From NCBI GenBank assembly GCA_964345225.1, contig CAYFQB010000083.1, positions 1 to 64,000 on the forward strand: a stretch of DNA of 64,000 nt, written 5' to 3'. This DNA is from CAYFQB01 sp964345225. Lineage in GTDB: Bacteria > Nitrospirota > Thermodesulfovibrionia > Thermodesulfovibrionales > UBA6898. Below, one piece after another: positions 36,947 to 45,240 of the stretch; position 1 is the first letter of the stretch, and every line of letters starts with the position of its first letter. The position numbers were made by a program, and so were the translations under genes. The notes under the pieces were generated by a model, which was not told where the DNA came from, searched no databases, and saw nothing but the letters and a program-made list of their open reading frames with translations.

Positions 36947-37396
36947 TTATGCAAGATGAGGCTGTTCATTTATTAACAGCCAGTAAAAACCCACCTGTTT
37001 GACTGTTTCGACAAACTGGTCGAAATCAACAGGTTTTCTGATATAGCTATTAACACCAATGTCATAGCTTCTTACAAGATCGCTTTCCTCCTTTGAGGAA
37101 GTAAGAACCACAACCGGTATAAGCTTACGCTTTCTGTCGCTTTTCAATTTGTTAAGAATCTCGATGCCGTCAACCTTGGGTAATTTCAGGTCAAGCAGTA
37201 TAAGTTGTGGCATTTTGTGAGTAGAATGAGAATATTTTCCCTGGTAGAAAAGGTAATCTACTGCCTCCTGACCGTCACGAACAACATCCACTGGATTCAG
37301 GATATTGCTTTTTTTCAGGGCATGCAACGTTAGCTCCACATCATCAGGATTATCTTCAACAAGTAATATATTAACAAACTTGCTTATCGTTATCAT
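36947..37396 (-). CDS. Single-domain response regulator, Rcp1-like
   Basis: A 149-residue receiver with an acidic pocket (VEDNPDDVELTLHAL), phospho-Asp in LILLDLKLPKVDG and a conserved Lys in RKPVDFDQF. The longer loop (YLFYQGKYSHSTHKMPQ) between helix 2 and strand 3 is typical of Rcp1-type regulators that pair with phytochrome-like kinases. It has no output domain. It lies 13 bases after the haem-motif kinase and three bases before the hybrid kinase gene, so it probably shuttles phosphate between them. Confidence 0.92.
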   Translation of the reverse strand: MITISKFVNILLVEDNPDDVELTLHALKKSNILNPVDVVRDGQEAVDYLFYQGKYSHSTHKMPQLILLDLKLPKVDGIEILNKLKSDRKRKLIPVVVLTSSKEESDLVRSYDIGVNSYIRKPVDFDQFVETVKQVGFYWLLINEQPHLA

Positions 37397-37408
37397 TTTA
37401 CCCTCCTT

Positions 37409-38914
37409 TTAATCAGGAAATTTTACAAAAAATGTTGCACTTTTATTTAACTCAGATTCTGCCCATATACTGCCTTTGTGACGATCTATAACCCTTTTTA
37501 CTATGGCAAGCCCGATACCGGTTCCCTCATATTCTTCTGGCAGATGAAGTCTCTGGAACACCTGGAAGATCTTCTCGTGATACTGCATGTCAAAACCTAT
37601 ACCATTGTCTTTGACAAATACTACCTTATTCGTACTGTCATATCCTATAACAATTTCAGGTTTTTCATTATGGACAGTAAATTTCAATGCATTTGATATA
37701 AGATTGGAAAAAACGCTTTGCATCATTATTGAGTCGCATTTTACCACAGGAAGGTTCTCCACATGGATAGAGACATTTTTTCCCTCAATTTCATTTTTAT
37801 AATATCCTAAAACGCTTTTTACAACATCATTGAGATTTGTCCTCCTTAACTGTATTTCAGCCCTGCCTATTCTTGAAAAAGTCAGCATATCATCTATCAG
37901 TAATGACATTCTCATCGTGCCATTTCTTATCCTCTTAAGGAAGTGTTTTGCCCTATCATCAAGTGCATCAGGAAAATCATCTAAAAGTATTTTTGAGAAT
38001 CCGTCAATATTCCTTAAAGGGGCCCTGAGGTCATGCGAGACAGAATATGCAAATGCCTCAAGTTCCTTGTTTGCGATTACAAGCTCGGCCCTTGATTTCT
38101 CTACAGCACGGTTTTTTTCCTCTATTTCCAGAGCCATATCAATAAAAGAACTCTGAAGGTCTCCTATCTCATCAAAACGCTTACTTTCAGATACAGTAAT
38201 ACCTGAACCATCGGAAATTTTCTGTGGCAGTATTCTTATGTCATTCGCAAGGGTATCAATAGGCCTGCTTATAAGCCTGGCCAGCAGCGTATATGCTATT
38301 ACAATGATTGAGCATATACCCAGAATGCTTATGATTGTATTGGTATCCCTTATATTTGCTATAGCAGCATAATTTCTGTCTGTAGATTTTTTTATTACAA
38401 TCGCCCCCAGTACCTTGCTGGAAGAACCATGACAATGATAACAATCTTCCTGATTAAGAATAGGATGGACATGAATAATATTTCTTTTACCTTTGAAATA
38501 TTCTTCAAATAGCCTGCCCTCATGTTTTCCTCGTTCAATAGCATATCTCAAACCTTGCAAGGCTTCCTTATTATTAATATAACTGCTTAAATTGTCTTTT
38601 AACATATTCTCATGACATGCAAAGACAATGTCCAAGTTGTTATCGCATATGAATACCATTATGTCTTTCATTCTCTCTCTTATCATAAGAAGCTGTTTTT
38701 CTACAGCTTGGCTGTCACCAATAGACATCGGGTATTTAATACCTGTATAAATAGATTCCGAGGCCTGTTCGGTTTCGATTTTCATCTGATTCAGCATCTC
38801 TTTAATTTGATTTTTTACCGTAAAAAATATAACAGCTATCATAATTAGAGAAACACTCAGAAACAGGGCAAGGAGGATTTTTATGCTCAGGCTTCTTTTT
38901 ATATAGTTAATCAT
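37409..38914 (-). CDS. Membrane histidine kinase with periplasmic c-type haem motif
   Basis: The 501-residue sensor has a first membrane helix (about residues 11-32), a periplasmic domain of about 150 residues, a second helix (about 189-211), a HAMP-like linker and coiled coil, then a HisKA domain (FAYSVSHDLRAPLRNIDGF, phospho-His) and HATPase (SNLISNALKFT, GTGIGLAIVKR). The periplasmic part ends with a CYHCH motif (CxxCH, residues 158-162), followed by GSSSKVLGAIVIKKS, as in DUF3365-like haem sensors. One covalent haem would let it sense redox state or a gas such as NO, CO or O2 (inference). Confidence 0.9.
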   Translation of the reverse strand: MINYIKRSLSIKILLALFLSVSLIMIAVIFFTVKNQIKEMLNQMKIETEQASESIYTGIKYPMSIGDSQAVEKQLLMIRERMKDIMVFICDNNLDIVFACHENMLKDNLSSYINNKEALQGLRYAIERGKHEGRLFEEYFKGKRNIIHVHPILNQEDCYHCHGSSSKVLGAIVIKKSTDRNYAAIANIRDTNTIISILGICSIIVIAYTLLARLISRPIDTLANDIRILPQKISDGSGITVSESKRFDEIGDLQSSFIDMALEIEEKNRAVEKSRAELVIANKELEAFAYSVSHDLRAPLRNIDGFSKILLDDFPDALDDRAKHFLKRIRNGTMRMSLLIDDMLTFSRIGRAEIQLRRTNLNDVVKSVLGYYKNEIEGKNVSIHVENLPVVKCDSIMMQSVFSNLISNALKFTVHNEKPEIVIGYDSTNKVVFVKDNGIGFDMQYHEKIFQVFQRLHLPEEYEGTGIGLAIVKRVIDRHKGSIWAESELNKSATFFVKFPD

Positions 38915-39035
38915 TATTTTATTAGATAGCCGGTATAATTAGCCATTCTGATTCATTCCTACTGGATTATACCAATATATAAGTAGCTAATCAATATCTC
39001 TAATAATAATAAATATATTTATTTATTTCCTTATT

Positions 39036-39836
39036 TTATTTAAAACCATGCTCTTCAGATGGAAATATACCCTTTTCAACCTCTTCTTTATATTTCTTAA
39101 CTGCCGCGAGGGCTTCTTCTTTTAGATTTGCATAGCGTTTAACGAATTTTGGTACAAATCTTTCGAACATGCCAACAACATCATGCAACACAAGCACCTG
39201 TCCGTCACAATAAGGCCCTGCACCTATTCCTATTGTCGGTATTGAAAGCTCCCCTGTAATCTGCTTTGCAAGCTTTACGGGTATTGCTTCTAAAATGAGA
39301 GCAAAGGCACCGGCTTCTTCTGCTATATGGGCTTCTTCAATCAATCTCCTCGCTGCCTCTTCTGTCTTCCCCTGAACCTTGTATCCTCCCATTCTATGGA
39401 TTGACTGTGGTGTCAGTCCAATATGAGCCATTACAGGGATATCGGACTTTGTAAGGGCCCTTATATGTTCCTTTATTTCTGCCCCTCCTTCGAGTTTTAC
39501 AGCAGAAGCCCCTGCCTCTTTTAAAAATCTCCCTGCATTCCTTATAGCATCTTCAATGCTTGCCTGGTAGGACATAAACGGCATATCTCCGATTACAATC
39601 GCATTCACCACAGCACGCGATACAAGTCTTGTATGATAGATCATCTCATCCATTGTCACTTGCAGGGTGTTTTCCAGTCCCTGGACAACCATGCCAAGGG
39701 AATCGCCAACGAGAATCCCGTCAACACCAGCCTCATCTACTATCCTGGCAAATGGATAGTCATATGCCGTTATCATCGTTATCTTCTTACCTTCTGTTTT
39801 CTTCTTTAAAAAGTCTTGCACTGTCACCTTAGGCAT
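39036..39836 (-). CDS. panB: 3-methyl-2-oxobutanoate hydroxymethyltransferase
   Basis: PanB adds a hydroxymethyl group from 5,10-methylene-THF to 2-oxoisovalerate, the first step of pantothenate synthesis. The 266-residue protein has ITMITAYDYPFARIVDEAGV, the metal-site GDSLGMVVQGLENTL and HIGLTPQS. The final part (IGIGAGPYCDGQVLVLHDVVG) is also typical. AGAAGGGC precedes the ATG. It draws on the folate pool served by folD and on 2-oxoisovalerate from ilv genes in this window. panC and panD are not seen. Confidence 0.97.
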   Translation of the reverse strand: MPKVTVQDFLKKKTEGKKITMITAYDYPFARIVDEAGVDGILVGDSLGMVVQGLENTLQVTMDEMIYHTRLVSRAVVNAIVIGDMPFMSYQASIEDAIRNAGRFLKEAGASAVKLEGGAEIKEHIRALTKSDIPVMAHIGLTPQSIHRMGGYKVQGKTEEAARRLIEEAHIAEEAGAFALILEAIPVKLAKQITGELSIPTIGIGAGPYCDGQVLVLHDVVGMFERFVPKFVKRYANLKEEALAAVKKYKEEVEKGIFPSEEHGFK

Positions 39837-40323
39837 GCCCTTCTCCTTGATTTGTCTATTCCTATATTCATTTTCTAATATTCATTTTCTAACAAATTAT
39901 AACTTCCTTTTAAAAAAATTTCACTATATAGTCATTGGTCACTAGGTCGAAAGAAAAGTACGGAGTGAGGAGTAAGGAGTAGGAAGTAAGGAGTAGGAAG
40001 TAAGCAGTAGGCACTGAAAGGCAAGGAGCAGGGTGCAGGGAGCAAGGGGCAAAGAAAAAGGAATAAGAAGTAGGAAGTAAGCAGTAATTAAGAACACCAT
40101 GCGCCGAGCGCCATGCGCCATGCGATGAGTAAACGGGCATCGTTACCGTAACCGTATGACGTAACCTTTTAGTTCGCAAAGAACAAAGGACACCGAGTCA
40201 TTGGTCATTGGTTATTATTTGGAATTTGGTGCTTGGTTATTTCCTTAAGCTGCTTTATCCCGAATAATTTCGTACCAAACTATCAGTGCGATAATAAGCA
40301 AGAATAAAAAGATACTTTATTAT
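39837..40323 (+). repeat. Composite intergenic repeat region 6
   Basis: No real gene. From about 39930 come GTCATTGGTCACTAGG, G-rich 7-bp units (AGGAGTAAGGAGTAGGAAG), GCAAGGAGCAGGGTGCAGGG, GCCGAGCGCCATGCGCCATG, then AACGGGCATCGTTACCG, GTAACCGTATGACGTAACC and TTTTAGTTCGC, i.e. the reverse complement of the block in region 2, and finally GTCATTGGTCATTGG and AATTTGGTGCTTGG words. A minus-strand open frame of 89 codons here is only translated repeat. Confidence 0.8.
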
Positions 40324-40962
40324 ATGTTATACTTTTATATGGGCGAGAAATATCCATTTCAACCTCTGACAAGACAGGACAAAATAACTGTATTCTTTTA
40401 CAGGACAGGTATATTTATTTCTACTCTCATAATCAGTATTACAGCTTTACTTGCGATTAAAAGTACTGTCAGTACTGATATACAAAATTATCAGACGATA
40501 ATATCAGGCTATAGTATGAACATCCTGCTTTTAATGATTTTTTTCAGTGTTGGCCTTAGTGTATTTTTTATTCATTTATATGTTGGAAGTTATTACAGGA
40601 TGCTGAAGAAAATATATTATGTTGCTGTTTTATGCCTTGTTTTTCTCTCAATAATAGGCAAGGGCAATCCAGCAATAACTTTATTTAGGGTTCCAACAAG
40701 CACTATTCTTATGATACCTCTTTCGCTTTGTCTCGGATTTGTAACTGCAAAAGAGGCATTCTGTTTCAGACTATACGAAGGCTATATGCTTGCCATAATT
40801 ATGCCGGCATATATTTTCCTTTATTCTATCGGTGCTTTAAATCCAAAAAGTGCTACTTTTGGTTTAGCTTTGATAGCAGTAATGCTCGTTTTCTTCATGT
40901 TCCGAAAAGTCTTCCAGCCCATGCACTATGATATCGGGGATAAATCAGCTTACCAGCCTTAG
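40324..40962 (+). CDS. DUF2301-like integral membrane protein
   Basis: The 212-residue protein has about six hydrophobic segments and little else. The central segment GFVTAKEAFCFRLYEGYMLA (about residues 137-156) and the N-terminal TRQDKITVFFYRTGIFI resemble the DUF2301 family of predicted integral membrane proteins known mostly from cyanobacteria. Function unknown. A second ATG at 40339 (MGEKYPF) could be the true start. It is a lone gene between two repeat regions. Confidence 0.6.
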   Translation: MLYFYMGEKYPFQPLTRQDKITVFFYRTGIFISTLIISITALLAIKSTVSTDIQNYQTIISGYSMNILLLMIFFSVGLSVFFIHLYVGSYYRMLKKIYYVAVLCLVFLSIIGKGNPAITLFRVPTSTILMIPLSLCLGFVTAKEAFCFRLYEGYMLAIIMPAYIFLYSIGALNPKSATFGLALIAVMLVFFMFRKVFQPMHYDIGDKSAYQP

Positions 40963-40984
40963 AATTCTTAACTCACTGAATCCC

Positions 40985-41240
40985 TTTCGCAGGTATGCGC
41001 ACATTTAAGAATAAGGAGTAAGGGGTGAGAAGTGAAAAGTAAGGAGTAGGAAGTAAGCAGTAGGCAGTAATTCGTTAATTGAAAATTGAATATTGAATAT
41101 TGAAAACTAAAGGCGGGTAAAGACTAAGTATAAATACATAGGACATAAAAGACGACAGACGTAACCGATAACCGAAACGGGCATCGTAACCGAAAGACGT
41201 AACCTTTTAGTTCGCTAAAAGAATAGGTTAAGGAGTTCAC
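40985..41240 (+). repeat. Composite intergenic repeat region 7
   Basis: The region holds AATAAGGAGTAAGGGGTGAG, AAGTAAGCAGTAGGCAGTAA, a run of ATTGAAAATTGAATATTGAA words, and then AACCGAAACGGGCATCGTAA and AAGACGTAACCTTTTAGTTC, the reverse orientation of the core block. No gene is seen. Confidence 0.75.
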
Positions 41241-41247
41241 TTTTAAC

Positions 41248-42123
41248 TTATTGATACTTATCAAATAATGAAAGTAATTTCGCTGCTTCATCATTATTTA
41301 TAGTTCCCTTCTCAATTGCTATCTTGACAGTATATCTTCCAAGTTCAGAGTACAGTTTTACCATGCCGGGGCTGTAATTTGATATTGCTTTCAGATGATC
41401 TTCGACAATTCCTGTATCTCCTCTTGAAATAGGACCTGTAAGTGCTGCGGGGATACGAAGGCTTTCAATATTTGTTACTGTCCCTTTTATCAATGGCATA
41501 AGGGCGTTAAGGGAATCCTGCCGGTTGATACCTGCTAACTCGAAGAGGTCCAGTCCAAATCCAACGGTAGACACAAGGAAATTCGAGGCTACTGATGCCC
41601 CTGCATGATATAAGGGCTTCTTATCAACCCCCAGGGTTAATTCCTTTCCGCCAATGGCAGTTACTATCTCCCTTGCAGCAAAAAGTGCTTCCTCATCACC
41701 CTCAATACAGAAATATGAACCTTGAAGATTTTTTACTGCCTCACTTACACCTGCCAGGCTCTGGAGGGGGTGAAAAGATGCAACCTTAGCGCCAACATTT
41801 CTAGCAGACTTTAAAACCTCTGATGATAAAGCACCGCTCATATGAAAAACGACAACCCCTGGATTGAATCCCCCCTCCGAGGCCAATTTAGTGCAAACTT
41901 CCTCTATGGCGCTGTCAGGTGTAGTTATAAAAACTATATCTGCCTTATTAGCAACAGATATAAGGTCTGTTGATGTTCTGCCCTCCCCTATGAACTCACT
42001 TGCCTTTTTTGCCGATTCAAGAGTCCGGCTTGCAATACCTGCAACTTTATAACCACTTTCCTTCAGGAGATAACCCATGGCAGTCCCCACAACCCCCGCA
42101 CCTATAATCGCTACCTTATGCAT
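41248..42123 (-). CDS. Rossmann-fold protein with DUF2520 domain
   Basis: The 291-residue product (ATG at 42123, MHKVAIIGAGVVGTAMG) has an N-terminal NAD(P)-binding fold resembling pyrroline-5-carboxylate and 3-hydroxyisobutyrate-type reductases, and a C-terminal helical DUF2520 domain (from about HAGASVASNFLVST). The function of these proteins is not established; some are found next to pantothenate genes, and panB lies 2.3 kb away here. The open frame extends upstream to 42222 but that would overlap metF, so the ATG after metF is chosen. It is the last gene of the metF cluster. Confidence 0.85.
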   Translation of the reverse strand: MHKVAIIGAGVVGTAMGYLLKESGYKVAGIASRTLESAKKASEFIGEGRTSTDLISVANKADIVFITTPDSAIEEVCTKLASEGGFNPGVVVFHMSGALSSEVLKSARNVGAKVASFHPLQSLAGVSEAVKNLQGSYFCIEGDEEALFAAREIVTAIGGKELTLGVDKKPLYHAGASVASNFLVSTVGFGLDLFELAGINRQDSLNALMPLIKGTVTNIESLRIPAALTGPISRGDTGIVEDHLKAISNYSPGMVKLYSELGRYTVKIAIEKGTINNDEAAKLLSLFDKYQ

Positions 42124-42148
42124 GGTCTGCACGGAAAATGTCCAGCCT

Positions 42149-43024
42149 TTATAATCTAGCCTCCTCCAGGACCATGGGAATCCTTTTCTCCCAGCCAATA
42201 GCCATGATATGAACTCCTGCACAAAGATCCTTCATTCCCTTAATCAGCCTTGCAGCTATCTCGACACTGGTTTTGACCTTATCTTTTGTCTCTTCCATTT
42301 CTTTAATAAGAGGTTCGGGTACAAATACACCGGCAACATTTTTATTCATAAACCTTGCCATACCGGCTGACTTGAGCAATATGACACCACCCAATACTGG
42401 GGTCTTAAAGCCCTCTATTCGCTTCATAAATCTTTCGAAGAGATCCAGGTCAAATATTCCCTGGGTTTGAATGAATCTTGCACCTGCTTCAATTTTCTTT
42501 TCCATCTTGATGATCTGCATTTCAAGTGCAGCACCTGTGTCGGCTCCTGGATTTACTACTGCACCGGGAAAGAAGTCCGGAGCACCCTTTAGCTGGTTTC
42601 CGGCCATATCAAAGCCTTCATTAAGCCTGCCTATCACCCTTAACAGGCTCACAGAATCTAAATCAAAAACAGGCATCGCCTGAGGGTGATCGCCCAATGT
42701 TGGATGATCTCCGGTTAAGGCTAACACATTCCTGATGCCCAAAACCCAAGCACTTAACAGATCTGATTGTAGAGCCAGCCTGTTTCTATCCCTGCATGTT
42801 AGCTGTAATATTGGATCAATTCCGCGATCTTTCAGTAGATGGCAAACCGCCATTGAACCTAATCGCAGGACAGAACTCTGAAGATCCGTAACATTAATGG
42901 CATCTACCTTTCCTTTAATAAGCTCTGCCTCTTCTAATAATCCATCTACTTCTGTTCCCTTCACCGGCCCTATCTCTGCCGTTATAAGAAACTTGCCGGA
43001 ATCTAAAACCTCCCTGAATCCCAT
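42149..43024 (-). CDS. metF: Methylenetetrahydrofolate reductase, copy 1
   Basis: MetF reduces 5,10-methylene-THF to 5-methyl-THF with a flavin. The 291-residue protein is the short form with a TIM barrel: AINVTDLQSSVLRLGSMAV (about residues 41-59), RDRNRLALQSDLL, ALTGDHPTLGDHP and ARFIQTQGIFDLDLF. In Wood-Ljungdahl bacteria such short MetF proteins act with MetV and an electron-input module. It differs from copy 2 (45241) in sequence, and a two-component cassette separates the two. AAGGAGT precedes the ATG. Confidence 0.93.
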   Translation of the reverse strand: MGFREVLDSGKFLITAEIGPVKGTEVDGLLEEAELIKGKVDAINVTDLQSSVLRLGSMAVCHLLKDRGIDPILQLTCRDRNRLALQSDLLSAWVLGIRNVLALTGDHPTLGDHPQAMPVFDLDSVSLLRVIGRLNEGFDMAGNQLKGAPDFFPGAVVNPGADTGAALEMQIIKMEKKIEAGARFIQTQGIFDLDLFERFMKRIEGFKTPVLGGVILLKSAGMARFMNKNVAGVFVPEPLIKEMEETKDKVKTSVEIAARLIKGMKDLCAGVHIMAIGWEKRIPMVLEEARL

Positions 43025-43086
43025 CTCGTCATACTCCTTTTGTTGACTGATTCTTTAATTACAAATCTTCTCTTAACATCCTCAAT

Positions 43087-44136
43087 CTAACATGTGGGAA
43101 GTAAAACGGTAAATATGGTACCCTCCCCTACCTTACTTTCTACACGTATTGAGCCATGGTGGGCATCAACAACGCTTTTAACAATTGAAAGGCCCAAGCC
43201 TGTACCGCTAATATCTTTTGTCCTCTCCGATTTTTCCCGGTAGAATTTATCAAAAATACGAAGCATATCACTGTCTAAAATGCCTATTCCGGTATCAGAA
43301 ACCTTTACCTGAATATGTTCTGCTTCCTTTTTTAGCTCGATGTTAACCTTACCACCTGAATGTGTGTATTTAATGCTATTACTAATGAGATTAATAAACA
43401 TGGCCTCCATAGCGCTTTTATTCCCACAAAATAAAGGAAGTTTATCTTCCATGGTTACCTGATGTTCAATACCCTTATCCTGGGCCTGGGGTTGTATAAC
43501 CTCAATAGCTCTTTGCAAAATCTCAGAGAGATTCATGGGTTCAATCTGCGAGACATGTCCTCCTTCTTCGATAAAGCAGACATCCAGGATATCATTAACC
43601 AATTCAGTCATTCCCTTTATCTTGGCCTTGACTTTTTGAAGTAAATCTCTCTGTTTCTCATTGACCTCTCCTACTACACCACCCAGAAGGATAGATGTTT
43701 GAAGCAAAGTAGAGCTCAAAGGGGATTTTAATTGATGAGAAACCATGGACAAAAAATTAGACTTGATTTTGTCTATAGCACTGATTTGTCCGACGTCATG
43801 GAGCAAAGTCACCGATCCAATAATTAATCCACTCGCATCTCTAACAGGGTTGACATGAATGCTGAGCCTGGCAGTACCTGTATCCAAGAGGCATACTTCT
43901 TCAGCATGATTGGTCACATCATGCTTCAATATCTTGGTTATAATTCCAACTAACGCTTCATTTCTAATGTGATCTTGGACCGGCTGATCCAGGGCAGCAT
44001 TTTCCGTTATATCCAGCAAAGCTTCAGCCTTTTTATTATATAGGATAACCTTGCCCTGCACATCGGTAACCAGTATCCCATCAGACAGGCTGTCAATTAC
44101 AGGATTTAATGATTCTTTTATTACTCTATAAGGCAT
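43087..44136 (-). CDS. PAS-domain sensor histidine kinase
   Basis: The 349-residue soluble kinase has a PAS domain (about residues 10-115, VIDSLSDGILVTDVQGKVIL), a HisKA H-box (LSMVSHQLKSPLSSTL, phospho-His) and a HATPase domain (FINLISNSIKYTHSGG, GTGLGLSIVKS). There is no membrane helix, so it senses a cytoplasmic signal. It sits directly upstream of metF copy 1 and downstream of two receiver genes, on the same strand. A regulatory role over the metF cluster is inferred from this. Confidence 0.9.
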   Translation of the reverse strand: MPYRVIKESLNPVIDSLSDGILVTDVQGKVILYNKKAEALLDITENAALDQPVQDHIRNEALVGIITKILKHDVTNHAEEVCLLDTGTARLSIHVNPVRDASGLIIGSVTLLHDVGQISAIDKIKSNFLSMVSHQLKSPLSSTLLQTSILLGGVVGEVNEKQRDLLQKVKAKIKGMTELVNDILDVCFIEEGGHVSQIEPMNLSEILQRAIEVIQPQAQDKGIEHQVTMEDKLPLFCGNKSAMEAMFINLISNSIKYTHSGGKVNIELKKEAEHIQVKVSDTGIGILDSDMLRIFDKFYREKSERTKDISGTGLGLSIVKSVVDAHHGSIRVESKVGEGTIFTVLLPTC

Positions 44137-44208
44137 ATTTCTTCCTTAATAATAAAATCCTATTAGTTCCAAACTTTACAATCCCCAATAATACCAGGTC
44201 TCCAGATG

Positions 44209-44305
44209 TCATTCCCGCCCCGTATCGCAGTATTGGATAAACTCCAGCGGGAATACAGATGCTACATTTGCGAAAACTCTGGATTCCTGTTTTCACAGGA
44301 ATGAC
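44209..44305. repeat. ATTCCCGC...GCGGGAAT-type dispersed palindrome
   Basis: The only gap inside the metF cluster larger than 100 bases holds GTCATTCCCGCC (44209-44220), AGCGGGAATACAG, CTCTGGATTCCTG and TTTTCACAGGAATGACAG, with outer arms GTCATTCC and GGAATGAC. This word set (GTCATTCCCGC...GCGGGAATCCAG) is common as dispersed repeats in many bacterial genomes. Confidence 0.7.
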
Positions 44306-44335
44306 AGGAACCGATATTGTTTTGGTAAACCAGGT

Positions 44336-44740
44336 TCAAGGTTTTCCCCCATAGAAATTTCTGAAAAGATTTTCAACTCTTTGTACCAACTCCACAGGCT
44401 CTACGGGTTTGGGAATGTAGTCATCAGCCTCGGTTTTCATGCCCATTTCCTTGGTATATTTTGTAGTAGGTATGGCCTCACCTACAGCAGTCAATAGAAG
44501 AACGGGGATACGTCCATATTTGGGGTCAGCTTTAAGCTTAGCACAGACTTCATAGCCATCCATCTCGGGCATCATGACATCTAAAATGATTAATTCGGGC
44601 TTTTCTGTTTTGACTTTTTCAAGCCCTTCCTGCCCGTCATAGGCTAGAGTCACATCATATGATTTACTTTCTAAAATGAGCTTGGTTGCCTCTGCAAATT
44701 CTACATCATCCTCTACTAATAAGATTTTCTTTTTCTCCAT
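44336..44740 (-). CDS. Single-domain response regulator A in metF cluster
   Basis: A receiver of 134 residues: acidic pocket VEDDVEFAEATKL, phospho-Asp in LIILDVMMPEMDG, and Lys in IPKPVEPVEL. The insert PTTKYTKEMGMKTEADDY before the Lys is longer than in CheY and is shared with its neighbour. The ATG at 44740 has GGGGGA five bases upstream; a TTG four codons earlier is less likely. No output domain. It is 20 bases after receiver B. Confidence 0.88.
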   Translation of the reverse strand: MEKKKILLVEDDVEFAEATKLILESKSYDVTLAYDGQEGLEKVKTEKPELIILDVMMPEMDGYEVCAKLKADPKYGRIPVLLLTAVGEAIPTTKYTKEMGMKTEADDYIPKPVEPVELVQRVENLFRNFYGGKP

Positions 44741-44760
44741 GTCTTCCCCCAAAAAGGATT

Positions 44761-45165
44761 TTAAACCTTGCCTGCTTTCTTGAGGATTTTCTCTGCACGT
44801 TCCAATAAAATATTATGTTCAATAGGTTTTTCTACATAATCATCAACATCGAGTTGCAACCCCGTTTCTAATTCATACCGGCGACGGCTGGCCTCTTCCC
44901 TTACACTGCTCAAAATGATGATGGGTATATAGGAGTACTTAGCCCATCGAGGATCTTTTAACTCTTTACATACACCAAATCCATCCAGATTAGGCATGAG
45001 AAGATCCAAAATCATCAAGTCGGGTTTTTCCTCTTTCAGCTTGTTAAGGCCCTCTATTCCGTCCCGAGCCGTGATTACCTTATAGCCTTTGGCTTCAAGA
45101 ACAATACTGATAGCATCCAAGACATCGGGATCATCATCAACAACCAATATTTTCGCACTCATCAT
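44761..45165 (-). CDS. Single-domain response regulator B in metF cluster
   Basis: A 134-residue receiver: VVDDDPDVLDA acidic pocket, phospho-Asp in LMILDLLMPNLDG, Lys in VEKPIEHN. It carries the same longer loop as A (RRRYELETGLQLDVDDYVEKP), which suggests duplication. AAGGAGG precedes ATGATG. It follows metF copy 2 by 75 bases, in the same orientation, and has no DNA-binding domain, so any transcriptional effect would need a partner. Confidence 0.9.
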   Translation of the reverse strand: MMSAKILVVDDDPDVLDAISIVLEAKGYKVITARDGIEGLNKLKEEKPDLMILDLLMPNLDGFGVCKELKDPRWAKYSYIPIIILSSVREEASRRRYELETGLQLDVDDYVEKPIEHNILLERAEKILKKAGKV

Positions 45166-45240
45166 ATCCTCCTTATACCCAAGACCTGCCTTTCCCCTTT
45201 TGCGAATGGGTTAAGTGAGGGTCTGTTCTTTTCTAAACTG

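Noticed and set aside
39910..40179. 89-codon minus-strand open frame
   Set aside because: It only translates the repeat units (runs of Leu, Ser, Tyr, Pro and Thr); no start site or homologous pattern, and it spans the composite repeat.
41248..42222. DUF2520 gene starting at 42222
   Set aside because: The extra 33 residues would overlap metF by 74 bases and precede the Rossmann start; the ATG at 42123 fits the family.
44209..44305. Possible operator or riboswitch between kinase and receiver genes
   Set aside because: The sequence is the common ATTCCCGC...GCGGGAAT dispersed repeat; no aptamer pattern is visible.
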